Source of the DNA: CAIVPM01 sp964615145
GTDB taxonomy: Bacteria > Bacteroidota > Bacteroidia > Chitinophagales > Chitinophagaceae
DNA: 54,440 nt
NCBI GenBank assembly: GCA_964615145.1
Contig: CAZTOP010000016.1
Span: 1-54,440, forward strand
Direction of reading: 5' to 3'
Shown here: positions 44,453 through 53,153 of the stretch, piece after piece
How the letters are laid out: every line of letters starts with the position of its first letter
Position numbering within the stretch: position 1 is the stretch's first letter
Notes under the pieces: generated by a model
The model's input: the letters and a program-made list of their open reading frames with translations, nothing else
Databases searched by the model: none
Told to the model about the DNA's origin: nothing
Translations under genes and position numbers: made by a program

Positions 44453-46018
44453 ATGTCTCTACCTAAAGAGCCCAGGCAGAAGATGATTAATTTGATGTAC
44501 TTGGTACTAACAGCTTTGTTAGCATTGAATGTATCTTCAGAAATATTAAATGCCTTTAAAACCGTAGATAGAAGTTTGCAGACTGCAAACGGGATTATTG
44601 ATTCAAAAGACAAAGATATTATGTCTTCGTTCAAAGCCCTCAGTCAAAAACCTGAAACCCAAGAAAAAGCACTGTTTTGGATGGCAAAAGCAGAAGCTGT
44701 GTTAAAAGAGTCTGATGCTTTGATTTCAGAAATTGAGTTAATGAAAACTGAACTGAAAAAAGAAGCTGGTCTTGGGAAAATGGGAAAAAGTGAAGCAGGG
44801 GTAGATTTGTTCAAAGAAGACGATTTAGAAGCAGCAACTCGTTTATTTGGTAAAGCTTCCGACCACGGTACTGGTAAAGGACAAGGAGAAGTTTTGAAAA
44901 ACAAACTTCAAGCCTTTAAAGATAAACTACTTTCTGATACAACCCTTGGAAGAGAACTTGGTAACAGTTTACCAATTGATTTATCCTTACCTAAAGGGAG
45001 TGAAAAGAGCGAATGGTCTGACGTTTATTTTCATATGACACCAACTATCGCCGCTCTAACTATTTTAAGTAAGTTTGAAAATGACGTTAAGAATAGTAGT
45101 GCACAAGCTGTTGAAATTTTTCATAAAAAGGTTAGCCAAGTGGAGTTGATTTATGATAAATTCCAAGCTATAGCTAGCCAAAGTTCGCAGTATCTAATGC
45201 CAGGACAAGAACTAGTGATTACTGGTGGAGTAGGAGCTTTTAACAGTAAATCCCAGCCAAGTGTTTCTGTTGATGGTTCTAACGTACCAATTAACGCAGA
45301 TGGGGTTGGAGAATATAAAACTGTTGTTCAAAGTTCTGGAACATTTTCTAAAAAGGTGGTAATATCTTTCAAGAAGCCAGATGGTACAATGGATAAAGTT
45401 GAAAAAGAAATTAAATACACTGTAGGTTCACCAACAGGTGTTACTGCAAGTGCCGAAAAAGTAAGTGTTTTATACCTTGGACTTGATAACCCTGTTAGAT
45501 TATCAGGTGGAACTAAAGGTGCTGAGGCAATATCATCATATAGATCAGATAATGGTGAAGTTGTTAAGGCTGACAACAGTGGTTTATTCACTGTTAAACC
45601 ATCAACTGCTGGGAAAGCTACCTTAAGTTTCGTTGTTGATAACAAACCTGCTACATTTACTTTCCCTGTAAAAAGAATACCAAATCCAACACCAATGGTT
45701 GGTCAATCAGGTGGGGGTAGTTATGGTGTAAATCAATTTAAAGCAAATGTTGGTATTAGAGCAGATATGGGTGATTTCGTTTTTGAAGGAGTTAAATTCA
45801 CTGTTTCTAGTTACACCATAGTTTGCACAGGTAAGGGATTTGAAAGTACAGGACCCAAATTTGCTGTAGTCAATGGAGCTTATTTCACTCCTGAAGTAAA
45901 AAGTTATATAGAAATGTGTCGTGCTGGTTCTTCGGTATTAATTACTGATATCACAGTAGAAGGTCCAGATGGTCGTAGAAAGTTGCCAGCTTCAATGGCA
46001 TTTAATTTAACAAACTAA
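44453..46018 (+). CDS. gldM: T9SS/gliding motor protein GldM (PorM)
   Basis: 521 aa. A cytoplasmic start (SLPKEPRQKMINLMYLVLTALLALNVSSEILNAF) contains the single transmembrane helix, followed by a periplasmic helical domain and three beta domains, the GldM D1-D4 layout. It spans the periplasm and couples the GldL motor to the GldK/GldN ring. The length is normal. It starts 64 bp after gldL and is followed eight bases later by gldN. Confidence 0.95.
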   Translation: MSLPKEPRQKMINLMYLVLTALLALNVSSEILNAFKTVDRSLQTANGIIDSKDKDIMSSFKALSQKPETQEKALFWMAKAEAVLKESDALISEIELMKTELKKEAGLGKMGKSEAGVDLFKEDDLEAATRLFGKASDHGTGKGQGEVLKNKLQAFKDKLLSDTTLGRELGNSLPIDLSLPKGSEKSEWSDVYFHMTPTIAALTILSKFENDVKNSSAQAVEIFHKKVSQVELIYDKFQAIASQSSQYLMPGQELVITGGVGAFNSKSQPSVSVDGSNVPINADGVGEYKTVVQSSGTFSKKVVISFKKPDGTMDKVEKEIKYTVGSPTGVTASAEKVSVLYLGLDNPVRLSGGTKGAEAISSYRSDNGEVVKADNSGLFTVKPSTAGKATLSFVVDNKPATFTFPVKRIPNPTPMVGQSGGGSYGVNQFKANVGIRADMGDFVFEGVKFTVSSYTIVCTGKGFESTGPKFAVVNGAYFTPEVKSYIEMCRAGSSVLITDITVEGPDGRRKLPASMAFNLTN

Positions 46019-46026
46019 TTAATATT

Positions 46027-47181
46027 ATGTTTAAAACATCGGTTAAAATTTTGTCGTTTGGTTTTGTACTTTTTATATTAAGTACTACAAATGGATTTTC
46101 TCAAAAAAAGAAAGCCCCTGCAAAAAAACCTGCAGCTGCATCTTCTAATCCATTTGGAAATTCGAGTACGCCATCGTCCAACTCTAATCCCTTTGGTGCA
46201 CCCTCAGGCGGAGCACAGCCACCTAAAAGTGGTGGAGCCGATCCTTTTTCATCTTCATCAAAAACTGGTGGGGGGGCAACAGATCCTTTTGCGACTCAAA
46301 AACCTGCTGGTGGGGCTCAGCCACCTAGACCTGCTGGCTCAAAGGTTCCTATTGAGGTGATTCAATCAACTACATCTAATCCATTGTCTGATTCCTCACG
46401 TCCATCTTTGAGAAGTGAGAGTGCAATCATTTCTAATATAAAAGACAGAAACCCTCTGCAATATGATGATATAAGAGAAGACGACGCAATATTTCGTCAT
46501 AAAATTTGGAAAGTAATCGACGCTCGTGAAAAAATCAATTCTCCCTTTGTTTATAATGAAGACGAAGGAAGTCAACTATTCTTTTCAATTTTATTTAAAG
46601 CTGTTACTGAAGATTCTGTTATGGCTTTTGAGGATGATAAGTTTCGCAAGCCCTATAAAAATGTGAACACTTTCAAGTCTAAGTTTTCTGGTGGAGTTGA
46701 TACCTCTGATGTTTATGACATAGATGGACAAACCTTACTTAGAAGAGAGGTTAGAATGAAAGAATTCCCAATTGATTCGGTATATGAATTTCAAGTAATG
46801 GAAGATGTAATTTTTGATAAAGAGGCATCTCGTTTAGTTCACAGAATTATAGGTATTGCACCAATGGGACCTACTATTTTACCTTCAGGTAAAGTTATTG
46901 AAGGACCTCATTTTCCATATTTCTGGATCTATTATCCTGATTTAAGAAAAACTTTGGCTAAAAAGCCTGTTTATAATCCTAAAAACCTTGGTACTAGAAT
47001 GACTTGGGAAGATTATTTAGAAAATCATCATTTTAGTTATTATATTGTAAAATCTACCATGGATAATGTTAGAGATCAAAGACTAAAAGATTATATTACA
47101 GATCCGATGTTTAGGCTATTTGAGGGAGAAAAAATTAAAGAAAAAATATTTAATTACGAACAAGGACTTTGGGCGTATTAA
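46027..47181 (+). CDS. gldN: T9SS ring protein GldN (PorN) with NPF/DPF-rich N-terminal linker
   Basis: 384 aa, signal peptide 1-25. The GldN core starts at about residue 120 (SAIISNIKDRNPLQYDDIREDDAIFRHKIWKVIDAREKINSPF) and runs to the C-terminus. Between signal and core lies a low-complexity linker of about 80 residues rich in Gly, Ser, Pro and Ala with repeated NPFG or DPF units (SNPFGNSS, SNPFGAP, ADPFSSS, TDPFATQ). It makes this GldN longer than the roughly 300-aa proteins I know. The linker DNA contains a run of seven G (46270-46276). GldN binds GldK in the periplasmic ring. Terminator at 47201. Confidence 0.93.
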   Translation: MFKTSVKILSFGFVLFILSTTNGFSQKKKAPAKKPAAASSNPFGNSSTPSSNSNPFGAPSGGAQPPKSGGADPFSSSSKTGGGATDPFATQKPAGGAQPPRPAGSKVPIEVIQSTTSNPLSDSSRPSLRSESAIISNIKDRNPLQYDDIREDDAIFRHKIWKVIDAREKINSPFVYNEDEGSQLFFSILFKAVTEDSVMAFEDDKFRKPYKNVNTFKSKFSGGVDTSDVYDIDGQTLLRREVRMKEFPIDSVYEFQVMEDVIFDKEASRLVHRIIGIAPMGPTILPSGKVIEGPHFPYFWIYYPDLRKTLAKKPVYNPKNLGTRMTWEDYLENHHFSYYIVKSTMDNVRDQRLKDYITDPMFRLFEGEKIKEKIFNYEQGLWAY

Positions 47182-47200
47182 ATTGTTATTTCAAAATTAT

Positions 47201-47233
47201 AAAAAATAGCTTCGATTTCCGAAGCTATTTTTT
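47201..47233 (+). terminator. Terminator of the gldKLMN operon
   Basis: Perfect arms AAAAAATAGCTTC (47201-47213) and GAAGCTATTTTTT (47221-47233), followed by further T residues, 20 bases after the gldN stop. Confidence 0.9.
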
Positions 47234-47278
47234 TTTGCTTCAATCAATCATTTACATTTGCCATCAAATATTTATATT

Positions 47279-48199
47279 ATGAGTTTAATAGTTGTTGGTT
47301 CTATGGCTTTTGATGCCATTGAAACTCCTTTCGGAAAAAGTGACAAAATTGTGGGTGGTGCAGCCACTTATATTGCTTGGTGTGCAAGCAACTTTTGTAA
47401 GGTAAATCAGATTAGTGTTGTTGGTGGCGATTTCCCTCAATCTGAACTTGATGTATTAACATCTCGTGGTGTTTCTTTTGAAGGGTTACAAGTTAAGAAA
47501 GATGAAAAATCTTTTTTTTGGAGTGGTAAATATCATTTAGATATGAATAGTAGAGACACTTTAATAACTGAATTAAACGTACTTGCCAACTTTAAACCAG
47601 AAGTTCCAGAGAGTTATCAAGATTGTGAATTTTTGATGCTTGGAAATCTTGATCCTACGGTTCAAAGAAGCGTTATTGAACAGCTTAAAAATAAGCCCAA
47701 ACTAATTGTTTTAGATACTATGAATTTTTGGATGGACATAATGCTGGATGAGTTAAAAAAGACAATCAGCATGGTGGATGTGCTAATGGTAAATGATAGT
47801 GAAGCCAGACAGTTGAGTGGTGATTACTCTCTGGTAAGAGCTGCAAAAAAAATAATGCAAATGGGACCTAAATATTTAATAATAAAAAAAGGAGAGCATG
47901 GTGCATTGTTATTTCACGAAAATAGTGTGTTTTATGCACCAGCATTGCCGTTAGAAGATGTCTTTGATCCAACAGGTGCAGGGGATACTTTTGCAGGAGG
48001 ATTCATAGCCCATTTAGCCAAAACCAAGGATATAAGCTTTGAAAATATGAAAACCGCTATTATCGTTGGTAGTGCAATGGCAAGCTATTGTGTTGAAAAA
48101 TTTGGAACTGAAAGACTGAGAGAAATTACTCAAGAAGACATCAAAACAAGATTAGATCAGTTTGTTAACCTTTCAAGTTTTGATATTAATTTGGTTTAA
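47279..48199 (+). CDS. PfkB/ribokinase-family carbohydrate kinase
   Basis: 306 aa from the ATG at 47279; the TTG at 47258 would add seven residues and lies in a TACATTTG promoter-like box. It opens LIVVGSMAFDAIETPFG with the GGAATYIAW sugar-binding stretch, and the PfkB signature DPTGAGDTFAGGFIAH near residue 230 carries the catalytic Asp. The substrate (sugar, nucleoside or other) cannot be told from sequence. In Bacteroidota genomes this kinase is often found next to gldKLMN, as here, but no link to secretion is established. Its stop overlaps the 3' end of a convergent small gene by four bases. Confidence 0.9.
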   Translation: MSLIVVGSMAFDAIETPFGKSDKIVGGAATYIAWCASNFCKVNQISVVGGDFPQSELDVLTSRGVSFEGLQVKKDEKSFFWSGKYHLDMNSRDTLITELNVLANFKPEVPESYQDCEFLMLGNLDPTVQRSVIEQLKNKPKLIVLDTMNFWMDIMLDELKKTISMVDVLMVNDSEARQLSGDYSLVRAAKKIMQMGPKYLIIKKGEHGALLFHENSVFYAPALPLEDVFDPTGAGDTFAGGFIAHLAKTKDISFENMKTAIIVGSAMASYCVEKFGTERLREITQEDIKTRLDQFVNLSSFDINLV

Positions 48200-48390
48200 T
48201 GATGTTTTTCTGAGTGACTTTCAATAGATGATGGTGCGTTAGTAGAATGATGAGTTGGTTTTGGATGATAATTTCCGTGACAAGCCGATACGCTGATAAA
48301 AAGAAGGAAAATTATTGAAAATGATAGCAAAACTGTAGAAGTGAAATTTTTTATTACTCCAGTTTGGTGATGTTCGTTATGATTTGACAT
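48196..48390 (-). CDS. Small His-rich membrane or lipoprotein candidate
   Basis: 64 aa. A hydrophobic segment (TVLLSFSIIFLLFISVSAC, residues about 19-37) ends in a possible lipobox Cys. The C-terminal part is rich in His (YHPKPTHHSTNAPSS ... SEKHH), and the N-terminus also has several His (NHNEHHQ), which suggests metal binding. It is convergent with the PfkB gene, overlapping by four bases. I recognise no family; the membrane-plus-His composition supports a real gene. Confidence 0.5.
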   Translation of the reverse strand: MSNHNEHHQTGVIKNFTSTVLLSFSIIFLLFISVSACHGNYHPKPTHHSTNAPSSIESHSEKHH

Positions 48391-48477
48391 TTATATTTTT
48401 TTTTGCAATATTAAAATTATTTAATTATCCAATCAAGAATCTTAAAAAAATTGATTCAAAATTTGTTTTTTAAAAAA

Positions 48478-48512
48478 TTGCAACATTTTTTAAATTCAAT
48501 CCCCTACTTTTG
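48478..48512 (+). promoter_or_regulatory. Predicted promoter of the CAU tRNA
   Basis: TACTTTTG at 48505-48512 is a full TAnnTTTG box followed by CAACCGCA; TTG at 48478-48480 is 24 bases upstream. The tRNA 5' end follows at 48536. Confidence 0.6.
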
Positions 48513-48535
48513 CAACCGCATTGTTAAAAAGTGCA

Positions 48536-48609
48536 GGGCCTATAGCTCAGTTGGTTAGAGCACCTGACTCATAATCAGGGGGTCCCAGGATCATGCCCTG
48601 GTGGGCCCA
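48536..48609 (+). tRNA. tRNA with CAT anticodon (Met or Ile2)
   Basis: 74 nt, no encoded CCA. Acceptor GGGCCTA/TGGGCCC, D-arm GCTC/GAGC with AGTTGGTTA loop, anticodon stem CCTGA/TCAGG with loop CTCATAA, T-stem CCAGG/CCTGG, discriminator A. CAU can be elongator Met or lysidine-modified Ile2; identity elements do not decide it here. It is not an initiator type, since the anticodon stem lacks three G-C pairs. The T-loop is ATCATGC, so T54 and A58 are swapped to A54 and T58. Confidence 0.93.
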
Positions 48610-48610
48610 C

Positions 48611-48647
48611 AAAAGCTGTTTTAGTTAAACTCTAAGGCAGCTTTTTT
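48611..48647 (+). terminator. Terminator of the CAU tRNA
   Basis: Arms AAAAGCTG (48611-48618) and CAGCTTTT (48638-48645) with a 19-base loop and six T residues, directly after the tRNA. From here to the next ATG at 48806 I see no gene. Confidence 0.75.
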
Positions 48648-48805
48648 AGTTTATGCAGCCTTTATTATCCATATTTTACCATATAATAGAAAATAATTTT
48701 AAAGAGATATTTGAAAAAACTTTAGATGGTAGTATATATTAATTGAAACTCATACTGAAATGTATAAGAGTTTTTCTATATTCGCTACCCACAAAAAAAT
48801 ACTGT

Positions 48806-51800
48806 ATGAAATCATTTATTGCATTGCTTATAGCTCTTTTCTTTATCAGCAACTCTGCATCTTCTCAAGTTTTATTCTCTGATAACTTTGTTTATACTGG
48901 TACTAATGGAGATTCCTTAACTAATCCTTCAATTGGTGGAGCTGTCTGGAAAGCACATAGTGGTGGTGGTAATTTAGTTAGAAATCTAAAATTTGAAACT
49001 GCTGGATTGAGTTTTTCGGGCTATAAAGGTAGCGGACTTGGTGGCTCTGTTAAATTTCAAAATACAGTAGGTACTCAAGATGCAAACGCGAATATTGGGT
49101 CCAACATTAATAGTAATTCTGTATATGCTTCATTTCTTTTAAGAATAGATTCGTCAGGTGGAAAGGATACTGCCACAGACTATTTCTTTCATCTTTGTGA
49201 TTCATCTGGAACTACTGGCGTATCTAATTTCAGAGCAAGATTTTTTGTTGCGGATGGTGCTACAAGCAATACTTTTAAAATTGGCATCAGCAAAGGGACT
49301 AGTGCAAAATTAACTGCTGCTCAAATTACAGCAGGTGCAAAAGCTCCAGTATTTACTACAAACGAGTATAACATTGGTCAAACATACCTGATAGTTTTAA
49401 AATATACTTTTAATACCGCAAGTACGCGTGATGATAATATAGACCTATTTGTTATTGAGGCAGCAATACCTGCTAGCTTACCAACACCAACACTTAGTAT
49501 TACCGATACAGCTATATCAGACCTAAAACAAATACAATCAGTAGTTATCCGACAAGGGAATGTTGGCAGAACTTTAGGAGTAATTGATGGTATTTACAGT
49601 TACAAATCTTGGGCAGATATTATTTCTACTGGTGCAAGCTTTATTATTAATGCAACCGCAGGAACGAATGGAACAATAACTCCAAGTGGTGCTGTTTCTG
49701 TTGCATCTGGTACTAACCAATCATTTTCTATTTCAGCTAATAGTGGATATACTATAAGTGATGTTGTTGTAGATGGTAGTTCATTAGGGGCAATAACCTC
49801 TTACACATTTAATAATGTTACAGCAGCCCATACAATAACTGCAAGTTTTCAAGCAGTAATTACCCAACCAACATTAGTGGATGAAGATTTTACTTACACA
49901 GGTATTGATGGTGATTCTTTAACCAATCCATCAATTGGTGGTGCACTTTGGAAAGCACATAGCGGTGGAGGCAGTGCTTCAAAAAATATTCAATTTCAAA
50001 ACTCTTCTCTAAGCTATGTTGGTTATAAAGGTTCTGGTCTTGGAGGTTCTGTAACTTTTCAAAATTCAGTAAGAAGTCAAGATGTTAACGCCTATATAGG
50101 AAGTAACAATAAAACTGGTTCTTACTATACATCTTTCCTAATGAAAATAGATTCTAGTGGTGGTAAAGATACTGCTACAGATTATTTTTATCATTTGTGC
50201 GATACAAGTGGTATAAATGGTCTTGCTAATTTTCGAGGAAGAGTTTTTGTAGCAGATGGAAATACTGCTAACACATTTAGAATAGGGTTAAGCAAAGGAA
50301 CTGGTGCCAAATTAACTGCAGCACAAATTACAGCAGGTGCAAAAGCTCCAGTATATACAACAACTGAATATAATATTGGTCAAACGTATTTAGTGGTAAT
50401 GAAATACACATTTAATGCAGCAACAACAAAAGATGATAATATTGATTTATTTGTAATTAATAGTACAATACCAACTACAGAACCTTCTCCAACATTGAGT
50501 ATTACAGATACTGCAATCACTGATTTAAGACAATTACAATCAGTAGTTATTAGAGAAGGTAGTACTGGAAGAACAGCTGGTACTTTAGATGGAATTAAAT
50601 TTTATAGCCAATGGAGTAGCATTATTGCAAGTGGAACAACTTACACTATTACAGCTACAGCAGGAGCAAATGGTAGTATTTCTCCAAATGGTGCAGTTCC
50701 TGTTAGTTCTGGTTCAAACCAAAAATTCAATATAACCCCAAATTCTGGGTATATTATTCAGGATGTTTTGGTAGATGGAACCTCTGTAGGTGCAGTATCT
50801 TCCTATACATTTAATACTGTTACAGCTAATCATACTATCAGAGCAAGTTTTGCAGTTAATACAGCTACATATACTATTACAACAACAAGTGGTGCTAATG
50901 GTTCTATTTCTCCATCAGGTGCAGTAATTGTAAACGCAAACGCTAATCAAACATTTATTATTACACCTAATAGTGGTTATACAATAAAAGATGTAAGTGT
51001 AGATGCAGCATCAATTGGTGCAGTTAGTTCTTACACCTTCACTAACGTAACAGCTAATCATACTATCAGTGCAACTTTTCAGTCTGTAAGTACTTCCGGT
51101 GTTTTATTTGAAGAAAATTTTGTGTATCAAGGTGTGGATGGAGATTCTTTAAACAATCCATCAATAGGTGGTAATATTTGGAAAGCACATAGTGGTGGCG
51201 GTAGTGCTGCAAAGAATATTCAATTTCAAAATACTTCTCTAAACTTTAATAATTATGCAGGTTCTGGCTTAGGTGGCTCCGTAACTTTTCAAAATAATGT
51301 TCGCAGCCAAGATGTGAATGCCAAGCTTTCAAATAATATTTCCAGTGGTTCTGTTTACTCTTCTTTTTTAATAAAAATAGATTCAAGTGGAGGAAAAGAT
51401 ACTGCTACAGATTATTTTTATCATTTCTGTGATACCAGTGGTAATAATGGACTTACTAATTTAAGAGCCCGTGTTTTTGTAGCTGATGGCAGCACTGCCA
51501 ATACTTACAAAATAGGTTTGTCAAAAGGAACAGCAGCAAAACTAACTCCAGCAAATATTAATGCAGGAGCAAAAGCACCTGTATTTACAAATACTGAATT
51601 TAATATTGGACAAACTTATTTGGTGGTAATGAAGTATGTGTTTAATACATCCACAAACAGAGATGATAGTATGCATTTATTTATATTAAATGCAAGCATT
51701 CCAACTAGTGAACCCATACCAGCAATTAGTTTTGCAGATACTGCAATCTCTGATTTAAAACAAATACAGTCTGTGGTGATGCGTGAAGGAAGTGTTGGAA

Positions 51801-53080
51801 GAACTTTGGGTACAATTGACGGCATAAAAGTGTTTACAAATTGGAGCGATATGATAGCTGCAAGCTCTGCATTCTCCATTAGTGGTTCTATAAATGCACC
51901 TAACAATAAAAAAGTAAATAAAGCTATAATAACTTTAAAGGGTTCTACCACAAATGTTAATCAATCTGACATTACCGGGGCATATAGTTTTAGTAATATT
52001 GCAACAGGCGATTATGTTTTAAAACCTACCAAAAACAACGATATCACTAAAGCTAATGGCATCAATACAACTGATGTATTATTTACTCAACGCCATATTT
52101 TAAACATCACCAAACTAAACAGTGCGTATAAAATTATTGCTGCCGATGTTAATGGCGATAAAAACATTAATGCAACAGATGTACTTAGAATAAAGCGTTT
52201 AATATTGGGAATAGATACCACATTTACAAGTGCCACCAAAGGCAACAGATTATGGGAGTTTGTAGATAGTGCATACATTTTCCCTGATACCACCAATCCT
52301 TTTCCTTTTAAAGACAGTATTAGCTTTACTAATTTAACATCTAACAAAATCAACCAAACATTTATTGGTGTTAAGTTGGGTGATGTTAATTACGATTGGA
52401 ATCCTTTAGTGGCAAGGGGCAGTACAGTTAATAGTTTAGAGTTAATAGTGAATAGTGAAAAGCAAACAACAAACAATTTACAATTAAGTTTTACCTCATC
52501 TAACTTCAACAACATTGCAGCATTGCAAACTACAATGCATTTCGATAATACTAAATACGAATTTGTGTCTATTGAAAATGGTAAATTGTTAATAGACTAT
52601 AACACAAGCAAAGCCAATGAAACTGGCAATATTGCTTTGTTGTGGACGGATAAAGATGCAGAAGCTAAAAGTTTTAATAATGATGAAGTGCTGTTTACGG
52701 TTGTGCTAAAACCGTTGATAGTCGACAGTCGAGTGTCGGCAAATTTGCAATTAACCAACGATATCACTGAAACCGAAGCCTGGGATAAAGACTTCAATCA
52801 GCATAATGTTGTTTTAACCCATAAGCAAAACAACTACTTACCGCTTGCCATTAACCATTTACTAATCTATCCTAACCCTTCAAAGGGATGGGTTACCATT
52901 AATTGTGACAATGCAAAAAAACTGGTTATTGTAGATGCAATGGGTAAAGTGGTGAAACAGTTTGGTAACACAAACTCAAAACAAACCATCAGCACGCAGG
53001 GTTTTGCTAAGGGTGTGTATTGGGTGCAAGCCATTATGCAAAATGGTGCTATACAAAAATCTAAACTGGTTATTGAATAA
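48806..53080 (+). CDS. Modular T9SS substrate with dockerin-like and type A sorting domains
   Basis: 1,424 aa from the ATG at 48806 (MKSFIALLIALFFISNSASSQ signal peptide); the in-frame TTG at 48743 would add 21 residues ahead of it. Three ~250-residue modules (about 22-272, 357-608, 766-1016), each opening with a LF..NF.Y.G..GDSL.NPSIGG..WKAHSGGG pattern, alternate with three ~72-residue InlB B-repeat-like segments (one, then two). After that come a dockerin-like pair of Ca2+-loop helices (about 1078-1140, AADVNGDKNINATDVLRIKRL), a cohesin-like beta domain (about 1223-1310) and a type A T9SS CTD (about 1347-1424, LLIYPNPSKGWVTI ... KSKLVIE). A surface or secreted adhesin or scaffold is inferred. 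Confidence 0.88.
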   Translation: MKSFIALLIALFFISNSASSQVLFSDNFVYTGTNGDSLTNPSIGGAVWKAHSGGGNLVRNLKFETAGLSFSGYKGSGLGGSVKFQNTVGTQDANANIGSNINSNSVYASFLLRIDSSGGKDTATDYFFHLCDSSGTTGVSNFRARFFVADGATSNTFKIGISKGTSAKLTAAQITAGAKAPVFTTNEYNIGQTYLIVLKYTFNTASTRDDNIDLFVIEAAIPASLPTPTLSITDTAISDLKQIQSVVIRQGNVGRTLGVIDGIYSYKSWADIISTGASFIINATAGTNGTITPSGAVSVASGTNQSFSISANSGYTISDVVVDGSSLGAITSYTFNNVTAAHTITASFQAVITQPTLVDEDFTYTGIDGDSLTNPSIGGALWKAHSGGGSASKNIQFQNSSLSYVGYKGSGLGGSVTFQNSVRSQDVNAYIGSNNKTGSYYTSFLMKIDSSGGKDTATDYFYHLCDTSGINGLANFRGRVFVADGNTANTFRIGLSKGTGAKLTAAQITAGAKAPVYTTTEYNIGQTYLVVMKYTFNAATTKDDNIDLFVINSTIPTTEPSPTLSITDTAITDLRQLQSVVIREGSTGRTAGTLDGIKFYSQWSSIIASGTTYTITATAGANGSISPNGAVPVSSGSNQKFNITPNSGYIIQDVLVDGTSVGAVSSYTFNTVTANHTIRASFAVNTATYTITTTSGANGSISPSGAVIVNANANQTFIITPNSGYTIKDVSVDAASIGAVSSYTFTNVTANHTISATFQSVSTSGVLFEENFVYQGVDGDSLNNPSIGGNIWKAHSGGGSAAKNIQFQNTSLNFNNYAGSGLGGSVTFQNNVRSQDVNAKLSNNISSGSVYSSFLIKIDSSGGKDTATDYFYHFCDTSGNNGLTNLRARVFVADGSTANTYKIGLSKGTAAKLTPANINAGAKAPVFTNTEFNIGQTYLVVMKYVFNTSTNRDDSMHLFILNASIPTSEPIPAISFADTAISDLKQIQSVVMREGSVGRTLGTIDGIKVFTNWSDMIAASSAFSISGSINAPNNKKVNKAIITLKGSTTNVNQSDITGAYSFSNIATGDYVLKPTKNNDITKANGINTTDVLFTQRHILNITKLNSAYKIIAADVNGDKNINATDVLRIKRLILGIDTTFTSATKGNRLWEFVDSAYIFPDTTNPFPFKDSISFTNLTSNKINQTFIGVKLGDVNYDWNPLVARGSTVNSLELIVNSEKQTTNNLQLSFTSSNFNNIAALQTTMHFDNTKYEFVSIENGKLLIDYNTSKANETGNIALLWTDKDAEAKSFNNDEVLFTVVLKPLIVDSRVSANLQLTNDITETEAWDKDFNQHNVVLTHKQNNYLPLAINHLLIYPNPSKGWVTINCDNAKKLVIVDAMGKVVKQFGNTNSKQTISTQGFAKGVYWVQAIMQNGAIQKSKLVIE
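48869..49625 (+). repeat. Intragenic module repeat 1
   Basis: First of three ~755-bp coding repeats (VLFSDNFVYTG ... YKSWADII). Similar in length and pattern to the copies at 49877 and 51103 but diverged at DNA level. Confidence 0.7.
49877..50630 (+). repeat. Intragenic module repeat 2
   Basis: Second copy (LVDEDFTYTG ... YSQWSSII). Closest to copy 3: both share SAAKN/SASKNIQFQNSSL-like wording. Confidence 0.7.
51103..51855 (+). repeat. Intragenic module repeat 3
   Basis: Third copy (VLFEENFVYQG ... FTNWSDMI). It is followed directly by the dockerin-like region rather than by another InlB-like segment. Confidence 0.7.
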
Positions 53081-53102
53081 ATACATTAGTTGAATACTAA
53101 AT

Positions 53103-53131
53103 AAAAATGCCCCGATTATCGGGGCATTTTT
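53103..53131. terminator. Bidirectional terminator
   Basis: Perfect 12-bp arms AAAAATGCCCCG and CGGGGCATTTTT around ATTAT. It serves both the modular T9SS gene (plus) and the 319-aa gene (minus), which converge here. Confidence 0.92.
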
Positions 53132-53153
53132 ATTACAATCACTTAAAAAAAAA

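Noticed and set aside
46091..46360. 89-codon plus-strand ORF inside gldN
   Set aside because: Shadow of the low-complexity linker; gldN reads through in its own frame with a proper signal peptide and core.
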